A stretch of 64,000 bases of DNA from assembly GCA_035259385.1 (NCBI GenBank), contig DATFWL010000088.1:1-64000 (forward strand), read 5' to 3'. The DNA is from QHWK01 sp035259385 (GTDB lineage: Bacteria; Acidobacteriota; Vicinamibacteria; Vicinamibacterales; CAVVIG01). Within the stretch, counting starts at the first letter, position 1, and each line of letters starts with the position of its first letter. The notes beneath the pieces are model-generated. The model had not been told where the DNA came from. It did no database searches and saw only the letters and a list, made by a program, of their open reading frames with translations. Shown in pieces: positions 7,869 to 16,509 of the stretch. Both the position numbers and the translations under genes were made by a program.

Positions 7869-9252
7869 GCGTCGCGCGTGCGAGCACGAGGCAGAGGATG
7901 AGGGCAGGGACGCCGAGGAGGCCGGCGCCGATGAAGAACAGCGCGTAGGCCTCGGGCAGCGAGCGCCCGATGCGCAGCGAGTCTACCCACACGCCAGAAA
8001 ATCCCTTGGCGAACTTACCGACGTAGGTGTACGCCGAGCTGAGCAGCGCGTACTGCGTCGCGGTATACCCGAGACTGGTGAGGCTCGACATGTAGGTGAC
8101 GAGCGCGACGCCGGCAAATCCGATCCCGAAGTTGTCGGCTGCGATCACCGCCGCGAACACGCGCGCGTCCGGACCGGCGTGGGCGAGGGTCGCGAAGTTC
8201 GCGATCACCAGAATCTTCATCACGACGCCGGCGATCAGCGTCCGGAGGTAGCCGAAGCGGAGCGCGCAGAAGCCGCCGGCCGCGATGCCGAGCAACGTCG
8301 TGACCAGCCCGATCGACGCGCGCACGGCGCCGACCGTGTCCTTCGACAGCCCGATGTCGTGATAGAACGGATTCACCATCGGCCCCATCATGTATTCCGG
8401 CAGCTGATAGAAGCTGATCATCGCCAGCATCAGCAGCGCGAGCCACCCGTAGACGCGGAAGAACTCCGTGAACGGGCCGACGACCGCGTCGACGAAGCCG
8501 CGCGTCGACCACAGCGGCGCCGATTCGGCTTTCGACTCGAAGACTCTCGCGGCGCGCAGCGGTTCGGTCGCGAACAGGCTGGCAGCCACTCCGATCGCCA
8601 TCAGCGCGCCCATCAGCGCATACGAAATACGCCAGCCGAAGTGGTTCGCGGTGATGAGCACGACGGCTTCGGAGACGAGCACTGCGATGCGGTAGCCGAG
8701 CTGGTAGGCAGAGGAGAGGAGGCCCAGCTCGTCGGAGTCGGCCGCCGCCTCGATCCGCCACGCATCGACGACGATGTCCTGCGTGGACGAGGAGAAGGCG
8801 ACCAGCAGCGCCAGCAGCCCGAGCGTGGCGAGCCCCGCCTTCAGACCGGTCGTGGCAATCGCGACCAGCCCGAATCCGATCATCACCTGCGCGACGACCA
8901 TCCAGCCGCGGCGGCGGCCGAGCCGGCCGAAGAACGGAGCGTCGAGGCGGTCGACGAACGGCGCCCAGAGAAACTTCAGGGAGTAGGCGAGGCCAACCCA
9001 CGACAGGAACCCGATCGCCGACAAGGCCACGCCCTCGTCGCGCATCCAGTAGCCGAGCGTGTTGCCGGTGAGGAAGAAGGGCAACCCCGACGAGAAGCCC
9101 AGCATCAGCATCACCGCGACCTTCGGCTGCCGCAGCGACGCGATCACGTCGCGCTTGCGGACGACCGTCTTCCTGGCAGGCGCCACTACTGCCGGCGTCC
9201 CCACCGTCTCAATTCCCTTCGCGTCCTCTGTTGCCCTCTGCGTCCTTGTCAC
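7834..9252 (-). CDS. AmpG-like MFS permease (muropeptide transporter family)
   Basis: A 472-residue major-facilitator protein whose first membrane segments match AmpG closely: 'LMLGFSSGLPFFLTGNTLGYWMRDEGV', 'FLSWVGLAYSLKFLWAPFVDR' and 'LGRRRGWMVV'. AmpG imports GlcNAc-anhydroMurNAc muropeptides across the inner membrane for cell-wall recycling; murQ at the far end of the window fits such a pathway. About 12 hydrophobic helices can be counted. The first ~16 residues (TRTQRATEDAKG...) are encoded by a dispersed purine-rich repeat, so the natural start may be GTG 9204. The gene follows mutS by 4 bp on the same strand. Confidence 0.85.
   Translation of the reverse strand: MTRTQRATEDAKGIETVGTPAVVAPARKTVVRKRDVIASLRQPKVAVMLMLGFSSGLPFFLTGNTLGYWMRDEGVALSAIGFLSWVGLAYSLKFLWAPFVDRLDAPFFGRLGRRRGWMVVAQVMIGFGLVAIATTGLKAGLATLGLLALLVAFSSSTQDIVVDAWRIEAAADSDELGLLSSAYQLGYRIAVLVSEAVVLITANHFGWRISYALMGALMAIGVAASLFATEPLRAARVFESKAESAPLWSTRGFVDAVVGPFTEFFRVYGWLALLMLAMISFYQLPEYMMGPMVNPFYHDIGLSKDTVGAVRASIGLVTTLLGIAAGGFCALRFGYLRTLIAGVVMKILVIANFATLAHAGPDARVFAAVIAADNFGIGFAGVALVTYMSSLTSLGYTATQYALLSSAYTYVGKFAKGFSGVWVDSLRIGRSLPEAYALFFIGAGLLGVPALILCLVLARATRDSRYAHAEAR
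9204..9252 (-). repeat. Purine-rich dispersed repeat (ACAAGGACGCAGAGGGCAAC type), copy 1
   Basis: Read on the minus strand it contains ACAAGGACGCAGAGGGCAAC followed by AGAGGACGCGAAGGG. The same phrase recurs at 29222-29262 (plus) and 29492-29545 (minus). Here it forms the first codons of the ampG-like gene, encoding TRTQRATEDAKG, which resembles TRAQRATEERKEG at the end of accA. Confidence 0.65.
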
Positions 9253-9256
9253 GACG

Positions 9257-11941
9257 TCACACGTCCTTCTTCAGTTCAGACAAGAACGTCAGCGCCTCGA
9301 GCGGTGTCATGTGATCAATATCGGCCTGAGACAGCTTTTCGCGCACCGGATCGGGTTCGGGCTCCGGCGCCTGGAACAGGCCGAGCTGGCGCTGCGGATC
9401 GGACGCGGTCCGGCTGACCGACGGGCGGCCGCCGCGCGTGAGCTCGTCGCGTTCGAGGCCGCCCAGAATCTCGCGCGCACGGTCGATGACGGGCCGGGGA
9501 AGGCCGGCCAGCCGTGCGACCTGGATGCCGTAGCTGCGATCCGATCGCCCCGGCACGATCTTGCGGAGGAAGATGATGTCGTCCTTCCATTCCCGCGCCG
9601 CGACGTGATAGTTCACGACGCCGGGCGTCGCGTCGGCCAGGTCAGTGAGCTCGTGGTAGTGCGTCGCAAAGAGCGTCTTCGGCCGGATCTTCGGGTTGGT
9701 GGCGAGGAATTCGGCGACCGCCCAGGCGATGCTCAGGCCGTCGAAGGTTGCCGTACCGCGCCCGATCTCGTCGAGGACGACGAGGCTGCGCGGCGTCGCG
9801 GTATGCAGGATGTTGGCGGTCTCCTGCATTTCGACCATGAAGGTCGACTGGCCGCGCGCGATGTTGTCCGACGCGCCGACGCGCGCGAAGATCCGGTCGA
9901 CCATCGGAATCTTCGCGTCGCGGGCCGGCACGAACGAGCCGGCCTGGGCCATCACGCAGAGCAGCGCGGTCTGCCGCAGGTAGGTGGACTTGCCGCCCAT
10001 GTTCGGACCAGTCAGGATCACCAGCTGGCAGGAACTGGCGTTCAGCGTGACATCGTTCGGCACGAACGGCTCGCCGGCCGCCGCGGTGCGCCGCTCGACC
10101 ACCGGATGGCGCGCGTCGGCCACGGTCAGCTCGTCGCCGTCGTGCACGTGCGGCTTGATGTAGTTGTTGACGGCGGCCGCCTCGGCCAGCGCCGCCAGCA
10201 CGTCCAGCGTCGCCAGCGCGCGCGCCGTCGCCTGAATCCGCGGCGCCTCCCCGGCGACGCCGCCGCGGAGCCGGTCGAAGATCTCCAGCTCGCGCTCGAG
10301 GATCCGCTCGTCGGCGCCGAGCACCTTCTCCTCGTATTCCTTCAGCGCCGGGGTGATGAAGCGCTCGCCTCCGGCGATCGTCTGCTTGCGGAGGTAGTCG
10401 GCGGGCACCGCGTGCAGGTTCGACTTCGATACCTCGATGTAGTAGCCGAAGACCCGGTTGTACCTCACCTTGAGCGAGTTGATGCCGGTGCGCGCGCGCT
10501 CGTGTTCTTCGAGCTGCGCGATCACCTGCTTCCCGCCGCGGCTGATGGTGCGCAGCTCGTCGAGCTCGCGGTCGGCGCCGTCGCGGGTGAATCCGCCGTC
10601 GCGCGCCAGCACCGGCGGATCGTCGACCAGCGTGGCGTCGATGGTGGCGCGCAGGTCGGCGAGATCATCGAGCTCCGCAACCAGCGATCGCATCAGCGGC
10701 GCCTGCAGCTCGCTCAGCAGCGTACGCAGACGCGGGACGACGGCGAGCGAGGTCTTGAGGCCCACGAGATCGCGCGGGCCGGCGGTGCCGAGCGCGGCGC
10801 GTGCGACCAGCCGCTCGACGTCCTGGACCGCCTTGATGGCTTCGCGGAACCTGCCACGATCGATGGTACGGAAGGCCAGCTCCTCGACGGCGTCGAGGCG
10901 ATCGCGGATCGGCTCGAGCGCGACCAGCGGACGGAGCAGCCACGATCGCAGCAGCCGGCTGCCGATCGAGGTCACCGTACGATCGAGCTCGTCGAGCAGC
11001 GAGCCGGCGCGTCCGCCATCGGATCCCTCGACGATCTCGAGGTGCTTCAGCGTCGTCGGATCGACGAGCAGGCTGTCGGCGCGCTGGCGATAGGCGATCG
11101 ATCGCACGTGCGCGAGATCGACTTTTTGTGTGCCGCGCAGGTGGTGGACGAGCGCGCCCGCCGCCCTGACCGCCGCCGGGTGCGGTTCGAGGCCGAAACC
11201 TTCGAGCCCGCCGGTGCGCAATTGCTCGATGAGCGCGCGGCGGGCCGATTCGAGGTCGAAGGTCCAGCCTTCGATCGAGGTGACCGGCAGCCCGGACGCC
11301 GCGATCGATGCGGGCAGAACCGACGAACCCGACCCGTTTCCCGCGTCTGGCACCACGATCTCGCGCGGCCGGAGCACGGCGAGCTCGTCGGCCAGCGCCT
11401 GCAAGCCGTCGGGGCCGGCGTACTCCGCGGTGGTGAACTCGCCGGTTGAAAGGTCGAGGAGCGCAACGCCAACCGTGTCGATCGGCGGCGCCTTCCGTGT
11501 TCCGGTCTCTTTCGTCTGAGGCCGTTGGGCGGTGGTGGCGGGGGCGACCGCCATCAGGAACGCCGGCTCGCGCGCGTCGAGATAGTTGGAATCGGTCAGC
11601 GTCCCGGGCGAGACGACCCGGACGACCTCGCGCTTGACGATGCCTTTGGCCTTGCGGGGATCCTCGATCTGCTCGCAGATGGCGACGCGAAAGCCTTTCC
11701 TGACCAGGCGCGCGATGTAGCCGTCGACCGCGTGATGGGGCACGCCGCACATCGGAATGCCGCCGCCGTTGGCGTCCTTCGATCGCGCCGTGAGGGTCAG
11801 CTGGAGCGCGCGCGCGCCGACCAGGGCGTCTTCGTAGAACATCTCGTAGAAGTCGCCCATCCGGAACAGGAGGATGGCGTCGCGATGCTGCTGCTTCGCG
11901 TCGAGATACTGACGCATCGCGGGCGTCGCCGACGCTGTCAT
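9257..11941 (-). CDS. mutS: DNA mismatch repair protein MutS
   Basis: Recognises mispaired bases and starts mismatch repair. The 894-residue product has the N-terminal mismatch-binding F-x-E motif at residues 31-33 ('RMGDFYEMFYED'). It then carries connector, lever and clamp regions, Walker A (GPNMGGKST, about residue 645), 'MVEMQETANIL' and Walker B 'VVLDEIGRGTATFDG'. The length matches the bacterial family. ATG 11941 is chosen because the family N-terminus (TPAMRQYLDAKQQHRDAILLFR) begins there, although the frame stays open 168 bp further into tsaB. It heads the minus-strand run mutS, ampG-like, protease. No mutL is visible. Confidence 0.97.
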   Translation of the reverse strand: MTASATPAMRQYLDAKQQHRDAILLFRMGDFYEMFYEDALVGARALQLTLTARSKDANGGGIPMCGVPHHAVDGYIARLVRKGFRVAICEQIEDPRKAKGIVKREVVRVVSPGTLTDSNYLDAREPAFLMAVAPATTAQRPQTKETGTRKAPPIDTVGVALLDLSTGEFTTAEYAGPDGLQALADELAVLRPREIVVPDAGNGSGSSVLPASIAASGLPVTSIEGWTFDLESARRALIEQLRTGGLEGFGLEPHPAAVRAAGALVHHLRGTQKVDLAHVRSIAYRQRADSLLVDPTTLKHLEIVEGSDGGRAGSLLDELDRTVTSIGSRLLRSWLLRPLVALEPIRDRLDAVEELAFRTIDRGRFREAIKAVQDVERLVARAALGTAGPRDLVGLKTSLAVVPRLRTLLSELQAPLMRSLVAELDDLADLRATIDATLVDDPPVLARDGGFTRDGADRELDELRTISRGGKQVIAQLEEHERARTGINSLKVRYNRVFGYYIEVSKSNLHAVPADYLRKQTIAGGERFITPALKEYEEKVLGADERILERELEIFDRLRGGVAGEAPRIQATARALATLDVLAALAEAAAVNNYIKPHVHDGDELTVADARHPVVERRTAAAGEPFVPNDVTLNASSCQLVILTGPNMGGKSTYLRQTALLCVMAQAGSFVPARDAKIPMVDRIFARVGASDNIARGQSTFMVEMQETANILHTATPRSLVVLDEIGRGTATFDGLSIAWAVAEFLATNPKIRPKTLFATHYHELTDLADATPGVVNYHVAAREWKDDIIFLRKIVPGRSDRSYGIQVARLAGLPRPVIDRAREILGGLERDELTRGGRPSVSRTASDPQRQLGLFQAPEPEPDPVREKLSQADIDHMTPLEALTFLSELKKDV

Positions 11942-11942
11942 A

Positions 11943-11952
11943 TGCTTAAAGT
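11943..11952 (+). promoter_or_regulatory. Candidate extended -10 element for tsaB
   Basis: TGC followed by TTAAAGT lies 8 bp before the tsaB start codon, in the 18 bp gap between divergent mutS and tsaB. If used, the tsaB message would be leaderless; no Shine-Dalgarno sequence is present. Weak evidence. Confidence 0.3.
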
Positions 11953-11959
11953 CTAACGC

Positions 11960-12673
11960 ATGCGCGTACTTGCACTGGACAGCACCACGCGCACCGGAAG
12001 CGTCGCGCTGGTCGAGGACGATCGCATCGTCGAGGAGCGGCAAGGCGACGCGGCACGGACGCACGCAGAGCGGCTGCCGATGGAACTGATCGCGCTCGCC
12101 GAGGCCCACCGCGTGGCGCTTGCCGACGTCGATCTCTACGCCGTCGCCTCCGGTCCCGGATCATTCACGGGATTGCGCATCGGCATCGCAACCGTGCAGG
12201 GGCTCGCGTTCGTGCAGGGGCGGCGGATTTTCAGCGTCGCCACGCTCGAAGCGCTCGGCCACGCGGCCGCCGCCACGCTGGCGCCGGAAACGGTGGTTGC
12301 CGTCTGGATGGACGCGCACCGGCGCGACGTCTTCGCCGCTGCGTATCGTGTGACGGCCGCTGCGCCGCATTCCGCCGGCCGCCTCGCGGAGTTGGACGGT
12401 CCGAGCGTCGGCGCACCGGTCTCGATCCTGGCGCGATGGGCCGGACAGTTGCCTGCGCCGCCGGCGCTTTTCGTCGGAGACGGCGCTGGAATGTTTGCGT
12501 CCGAGATCGAGCGGGCGCGGCCCGGCGCGCGCATCGAGCCGCCGCCGCTCCTCGCAGGCACGATCGGCCGGCTGGCGGTCGCGCGCGCGGCCGAAGCGGT
12601 CCACCCGGCGGCGATTCGGCCGCTGTACGTCCGCCGCCCCGACGCGGAGATTGCGAGAGACGCGCGATCGTGA
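11960..12673 (+). CDS. tsaB: tRNA threonylcarbamoyladenosine biosynthesis protein TsaB
   Basis: Scaffold partner of TsaD in making t6A37 of ANN-decoding tRNAs. The 237-residue protein has the ASKHA-fold N-terminus typical of TsaB ('RVLALDSTTRTGSVALVEDDRIVEE', 'THAERLPMELIALA') and 'AVASGPGSFTGLRIGIATVQGLAF'. It overlaps rimI by GTGA (start GTG 12670, stop TGA 12671-12673), a common tsaB-rimI arrangement. The first gene of a plus-strand series running to pssA, it starts 18 bp from divergent mutS. Confidence 0.94.
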   Translation: MRVLALDSTTRTGSVALVEDDRIVEERQGDAARTHAERLPMELIALAEAHRVALADVDLYAVASGPGSFTGLRIGIATVQGLAFVQGRRIFSVATLEALGHAAAATLAPETVVAVWMDAHRRDVFAAAYRVTAAAPHSAGRLAELDGPSVGAPVSILARWAGQLPAPPALFVGDGAGMFASEIERARPGARIEPPPLLAGTIGRLAVARAAEAVHPAAIRPLYVRRPDAEIARDARS

Positions 12674-13140
12674 CGCCCTGGGCCATCGAGCCGGTGACCT
12701 CACCCGATCAGATCGACGACGTGATCGCGATCGAGGAAGTGTCGTTCACCAACCCGTGGACGCGGGTCATGTATCTCGCCGAGCTCGAGAACACCGGCGT
12801 GTCGTTCTGCTTCACGGCGCGGGATCCCGCAGGGCGCGTGGTCGGCTTTTGTTCGTTCTGGCGCGTGCTCGACGAGCTGCACATCAACAACCTGGCCGTG
12901 CTGCCCGACGTGCGCCGCGCCGGCGTTGCCACCGCGCTGCTCACGCACGTCCTGCGCTACGGCGCGTCGCTCGGCGCTCGCCGCGCGACGCTGGAGGTCC
13001 GCCGGTCGAACGAGGCGGCGCGTCTGCTCTACGAGCGCTTTGGCTTCACCGTCGCCGGCGTGCGGCACGGCTACTACACCAAGCCGGTGGAAGACGCACT
13101 GGTGCTGTGGCGTGAGAATCTCGCCGGCGACGATCGTTGA
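12670..13140 (+). CDS. rimI: Ribosomal protein S18-alanine N-acetyltransferase RimI
   Basis: A GNAT acetyltransferase of 156 residues, the usual RimI length. It has the substrate loop 'IEEVSFTNPWTRVMYLAELEN', beta strands around 'ELHINNLAVLPDVRRAGVATALL' (the R/Q-x-x-G-x-A acetyl-CoA loop) and the C-terminal 'LEVRRSNEAARLLYERFGFTVAGVRHGYY', which is characteristic of RimI. GTG 12670 is chosen because it overlaps the tsaB stop codon and gives the family N-terminus. RimI acetylates the N-terminal alanine of S18 in E. coli; the same role is inferred here. Confidence 0.93.
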   Translation: MTPWAIEPVTSPDQIDDVIAIEEVSFTNPWTRVMYLAELENTGVSFCFTARDPAGRVVGFCSFWRVLDELHINNLAVLPDVRRAGVATALLTHVLRYGASLGARRATLEVRRSNEAARLLYERFGFTVAGVRHGYYTKPVEDALVLWRENLAGDDR

Positions 13141-13195
13141 CCTTGAAACGACCGGACCGCCGTGGTATTAAAAGCCATGTCCAAGGAGGCGCAGC

Positions 13196-13432
13196 ATGAA
13201 TGCACAGCCGCAGGATCTGAAGGCAGAGTTGATGCGGACCGACGAGGAATTTCATAATCTCGCGGCCAAGCATCACGAACTGGAAGATCGCCTGCACGAA
13301 CTGACCTCCAAGCATTACCTCTCAGAACCCGAGCAATTCGAAGAAGTTACCCTCAAGAAACGCAAGCTGCAGTTGAAAGACCGGATGGAAGACATCCTGC
13401 GTCGCCACCGTCAGGAACACGCGCGCTCGTAG
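13196..13432 (+). CDS. DUF465 / YdcH family coiled-coil protein
   Basis: A 78-residue, highly charged, helical protein ('ELMRTDEEFHNLAAKHHELEDRLHELTS', 'EEVTLKKRKLQLKDRMEDILRRHRQ') matching the DUF465 family of short antiparallel coiled coils, whose function is unknown. It has an excellent ribosome binding site, AAGGAGG at 13183-13189, 6 bp before ATG. It sits between rimI and psd on the same strand. Confidence 0.88.
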   Translation: MNAQPQDLKAELMRTDEEFHNLAAKHHELEDRLHELTSKHYLSEPEQFEEVTLKKRKLQLKDRMEDILRRHRQEHARS

Positions 13433-13489
13433 CGCAGGCGATGCCCCGCGGGCGCGCCGCCGGTGCGCCCGCCCGGACTTCCATTTCTG

Positions 13490-14137
13490 ATGCGACTGGA
13501 TCCCGCAGGCCTGCCGTTCATCGGCGGCGCCCTGTTGCTGGCCGTGGTGTCTGGCCTCGCCATCGGGGGGTGGCTGGCGACCCCGTTCGTCGCAACCGCC
13601 GCCTTTTTCGCCTTCTTCTTCCGCGACCCTGAACGCACCAGCCCCGCCGGTTCGGACGTCGTCGTGTCGCCCGCGGATGGCCGCGTCCTCGTCGCCGGAC
13701 CGTCGGTCGCAGCGGCGTCGCCGCCCGGTGCGTGGCTGCAGGTCAGCATCTTCCTGTCGCCGATGGACGTGCACGTCAACCGGATCCCCGCATCGGGCCG
13801 CGTGACGAAGGTGGCCTACTCGCCAGGCCGATTTCTGCCCGCGTACCGGCACGACGCGGCGAGCGCCAACGAGCGCAGCGAGATCTGGATCGACCACGAC
13901 GGCCAACCGATCGTGGCGCGCCAGATCGTCGGCATCCTCGCGCGGCGCGTCGTGTGCCGTGCGCAGAACGGCGCGGAGGTGCACGCCGGTGACCGCTACG
14001 GCATCATGAAATTCGGATCGCGAATGGATGTCTTCGTGCCGACGACGGCGACGCTCAAGGTCGAGGTTGGCCAGACGGTGCGTGGCGGGGAGACGATCAT
14101 CGCGGTGCTACACTGCGAAAGACCCGAAAATGGCTAG
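13490..14137 (+). CDS. psd: Phosphatidylserine decarboxylase (short form)
   Basis: Converts phosphatidylserine to phosphatidylethanolamine at the inner membrane. The 215-residue protein has the short-form layout: a membrane-inserted N-terminus ('GLPFIGGALLLAVVSGLAIGGW'), 'FFRDPERTSP', 'SPADGRVL', 'IFLSPMDVHVNRIPASG' and the self-cleavage site 'KFGSRMD', where Ser177 becomes the pyruvoyl group. ATG 13490 (MRLDPAGLPF) is preferred over GTG 13463 because short-form proteins begin this way. It is followed 15 bp later by pssA, the preceding step of the same pathway. Confidence 0.94.
   Translation: MRLDPAGLPFIGGALLLAVVSGLAIGGWLATPFVATAAFFAFFFRDPERTSPAGSDVVVSPADGRVLVAGPSVAAASPPGAWLQVSIFLSPMDVHVNRIPASGRVTKVAYSPGRFLPAYRHDAASANERSEIWIDHDGQPIVARQIVGILARRVVCRAQNGAEVHAGDRYGIMKFGSRMDVFVPTTATLKVEVGQTVRGGETIIAVLHCERPENG
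14106..14114 (+). promoter_or_regulatory. Candidate extended -10 element upstream of pssA
   Basis: TGC directly followed by TACACT inside the 3' end of psd, 38 bp before the pssA start. It is one of several TGC-TAnnnT elements in the window and could give pssA its own promoter. No convincing -35 was found. Confidence 0.25.
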
Positions 14138-14152
14138 TGTCAGCCATTGACG

Positions 14153-15013
14153 ATGATGGAGCATCATGAAGGCCGACTGCGGTTCCTGAGGCGCGCGAGC
14201 GATCGTCCGCGCAGGAATCGTCTGCGCCGCGGCGTCTACCTGCTGCCCAGCCTGCTGACCGTGGGCAACATGTTCTGCGGCTATGCGTGCGTGGTCTACG
14301 CGATGCGCGGCGAATACGAAGTCGCTGCGCCCTACATCGGGGTCGCCATCATCCTCGACATGCTCGACGGTCGGATCGCGCGGATGACGGGTACGACCAG
14401 TGCGTTCGGCGTCGAGTTCGACTCGCTGGCCGACGTGATCTCGTTTGGCGTCGCGCCGGCGATCCTGTCGTTCGCCTGGGGGCTGTCGTCGCTCGGACGG
14501 CTCGGATGGGCGGCGGGGTTTCTGTTCGTGGCCGCGGCCGCGATGCGGCTGGCGCGGTTCAACATTCAGAGCGGCGGAGGCGGCGACAAGCGCTACTTCG
14601 TCGGGATGCCGAGTCCTGCCGCGGCGGCGATTCCAGCCGCGACCGTCTATGCGTACCCGTGGGGCCTGAACGACTACCGCGCGGCGCTGCCGGCGATCGC
14701 GATGGTGATCGTCCCGGCGCTGCTGATGGTGAGCACGATCCGCTTCCGCAGCTTCAAGACGCTGGAGTCGCAGACGCGGCGGCCATACACGATCCTCTTC
14801 TTCATCGCGGCGGCGATCATGCTGATCGCCACACATCCGCGGTTCATGCTGGTCGTGATCGCGTACTCGTACCTGGCGTCCGCGTTCATCGGCCTGGCGA
14901 TTACCCGGCTGCGACACCGCGGCGCGCATTCGCCCGCTGACATCACCGATCAGGCGTCCACCGACACCACCGCGCGCGAATCGTCCGATCGCCGCGATTC
15001 GGCGATTCGGTGA
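14153..15013 (+). CDS. pssA: CDP-diacylglycerol--serine O-phosphatidyltransferase
   Basis: Makes phosphatidylserine from CDP-diacylglycerol and serine, feeding the adjacent psd. The 286-residue membrane protein has the complete CDP-alcohol phosphotransferase motif D-G-x2-A-R-x8-G-x3-D-x3-D ('DGRIARMTGTTSAFGVEFDSLAD') and about seven hydrophobic helices. ATG 14153 is chosen over TTG 14147. The last residues (RESSDRRDSAIR) are encoded by a GATTCG-rich palindrome that continues past the stop codon, so the tail looks repeat-derived. Confidence 0.94.
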   Translation: MMEHHEGRLRFLRRASDRPRRNRLRRGVYLLPSLLTVGNMFCGYACVVYAMRGEYEVAAPYIGVAIILDMLDGRIARMTGTTSAFGVEFDSLADVISFGVAPAILSFAWGLSSLGRLGWAAGFLFVAAAAMRLARFNIQSGGGGDKRYFVGMPSPAAAAIPAATVYAYPWGLNDYRAALPAIAMVIVPALLMVSTIRFRSFKTLESQTRRPYTILFFIAAAIMLIATHPRFMLVVIAYSYLASAFIGLAITRLRHRGAHSPADITDQASTDTTARESSDRRDSAIR

Positions 15014-15028
15014 GTCGATGATTCGCGC
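14974..15028. repeat. GATTCG-type inverted repeat at the pssA end
   Basis: GCGCGAATCGTC (14974-14985) is matched 11/12 in inverted orientation by GATGATTCGCGC (15017-15028). Between them lie further GATTCGG units. The pssA stop codon falls inside the repeat. Confidence 0.5.
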
Positions 15029-15093
15029 CTGACCGGTTCGCGCGCGACACGCAACGGCGTGACGGCGGCGGCGGAATCGTGACGCGTTGAACA

Positions 15094-15139
15094 CGAAGCC
15101 GTCGGTCCGCGAACTGATCGCGCGTACGCGACGGCTTCG
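15094..15139. terminator. Stem-loop between convergent pssA and the FN3 lipoprotein gene
   Basis: CGAAGCCGTCG and CGACGGCTTCG form a perfect 11 bp inverted repeat around a 24 nt loop. It lies between two converging genes, so it could terminate both transcripts, but neither side has a T-tract. Confidence 0.5.
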
Positions 15140-15164
15140 GGGTTGAGCGATCCTGCTCGCCGCT

Positions 15165-16355
15165 CTACGGGACGGTCACCACGATCTCGTTGGAGGCGGA
15201 GCCGGTCCCACACGCGTTCTTTCCACGCACCCGGACGTAATACGTGCCGCGGCCGACGCCGGTAAACGTTGCTGTGCCATTGGCGTTGCCGGTGTCAGCA
15301 GCCGCGAGATTCGCGAGACCGGTCGCGGATCCGGCCTCGATCACGTACGAAGTCGGGGAACCAGCCGAACTGGGACTCCAGCCCAACGTGACGGTCGAGC
15401 CATTGACGATTGACACGAGGTTCGACGGCGGGCTGGGTGCGGCGGTGCACGCGACGCTTCCCAACACGATGAGCGTGACCTCGTTCGATGGCGGGCCGAC
15501 GCCGGCGTTGTTGGCGCCGAGGACTCGGACGAAATAGGTTCCCGGCGCGACGCCGGTGGCCGTGATGCTCGTCGATGCGTTCCCGGTCGCAAAATTCGCG
15601 AGATCCGGCGGACCACCGGCCCGCGACGATGCCTGAATGATGTATGACGTGACCGCGGGTGAAGAGAAGATGCTCCAGGTCAAGGTCACCGTCGACCCGA
15701 TCACCTGCGGAGTCGACAGGAATGGTGCCGTCGGCAGCGCAGTGTTCGGCAGCGTGACCAACACTTCATTGGATGGCGCGCCCGTGACGCCACTCGCAAC
15801 AGCGCGGACGCGGACGTAGAACGTCCCGCTGCCCGCGACGGTGGTGATGAAAAACGTGGAGCGATTTCCGGTATTGAACGCTGCGAGATCGCTGAGGCCG
15901 GTAGCCGAACCCGCCTCGATGCGGTAGTCGGTCGGCACCGCACCGGCCACCGGTGCATTCCAGAACAGATCGACTTCCGAACCGACCCCGATGCGGAACA
16001 CGTAGGCGACCAGGTTGGTGGGAGGATTCGGTGCCGCATCGGCAGCAGCGGGAGTGCTGCCAGGTGCAGTCGCCGCGACTGTCGGCGAGCGATTGCCGAT
16101 GACCAGACGACTCTCTGTGATCGTGGCGCCGGCGAAGCACGCGGCGTCGGCGGAGCCATTGAGGCAGCGAGTGAGTTGCGACAGTCCATCGCCAGTGCTG
16201 GTGCCGGCCCGGCTGAGTTCGCCGAACGACTGCGCTGCACCCGCCTGTGAAGGCGCGCCAGAGGTGGACGGTCGAAGTGGCGACGACTGACTGCAAGCGG
16301 CGATCGCGGCGGATGCACAGACTGCCAGGCAGGCACGGAGCAGGCGTTTCGACAT
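15165..16355 (-). CDS. Lipoprotein with three fibronectin type III domains
   Basis: A 396-residue exported lipoprotein: 'MSKRLLRACLAVCASAAIAAC' ends in a lipobox (IAAC) and is followed by a Ser/Pro/Ala-rich linker. Three FN3 domains come next. Each begins 'PxxPTNL'- or 'PPSNL'-like, contains 'V(D/T)LxW', 'TDYRIEAGSATGL' or 'TSYVIEAGSATGL', and closes 'GTYYVRVRGKNACG.GSASNEIVVTV'-like. Such proteins bind surfaces or polysaccharides, but no partner can be named. The start at 16355 has GAGGAGGG just upstream; ATG 16358 is also possible. Confidence 0.85.
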   Translation of the reverse strand: MSKRLLRACLAVCASAAIAACSQSSPLRPSTSGAPSQAGAAQSFGELSRAGTSTGDGLSQLTRCLNGSADAACFAGATITESRLVIGNRSPTVAATAPGSTPAAADAAPNPPTNLVAYVFRIGVGSEVDLFWNAPVAGAVPTDYRIEAGSATGLSDLAAFNTGNRSTFFITTVAGSGTFYVRVRAVASGVTGAPSNEVLVTLPNTALPTAPFLSTPQVIGSTVTLTWSIFSSPAVTSYIIQASSRAGGPPDLANFATGNASTSITATGVAPGTYFVRVLGANNAGVGPPSNEVTLIVLGSVACTAAPSPPSNLVSIVNGSTVTLGWSPSSAGSPTSYVIEAGSATGLANLAAADTGNANGTATFTGVGRGTYYVRVRGKNACGTGSASNEIVVTVP

Positions 16356-16509
16356 CATCCCTCCTCGCTGCGGACGAATTGCGACCTGGGACAAATCGAC
16401 GTCAGGGACTCGACGGGTTCGTGGGAGACGGGCCCGACATGGTAACGCTAGGCTCCCGCGCGACGAACAACCGGGGCGATGATGGGCGAAGTCGTAAGGA
16501 AACGATAAG

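Noticed and set aside
7705..9417. A 570-codon open plus-strand frame opposite the ampG-like gene
   Set aside because: It is Arg/Asp/Glu/His-rich with no domain and is a mirror of codon bias in the well-supported minus-strand gene.
9059..11449. A ~800-codon open plus-strand frame opposite mutS
   Set aside because: MutS on the other strand has every family motif; the antisense frame is low complexity and arginine-rich.
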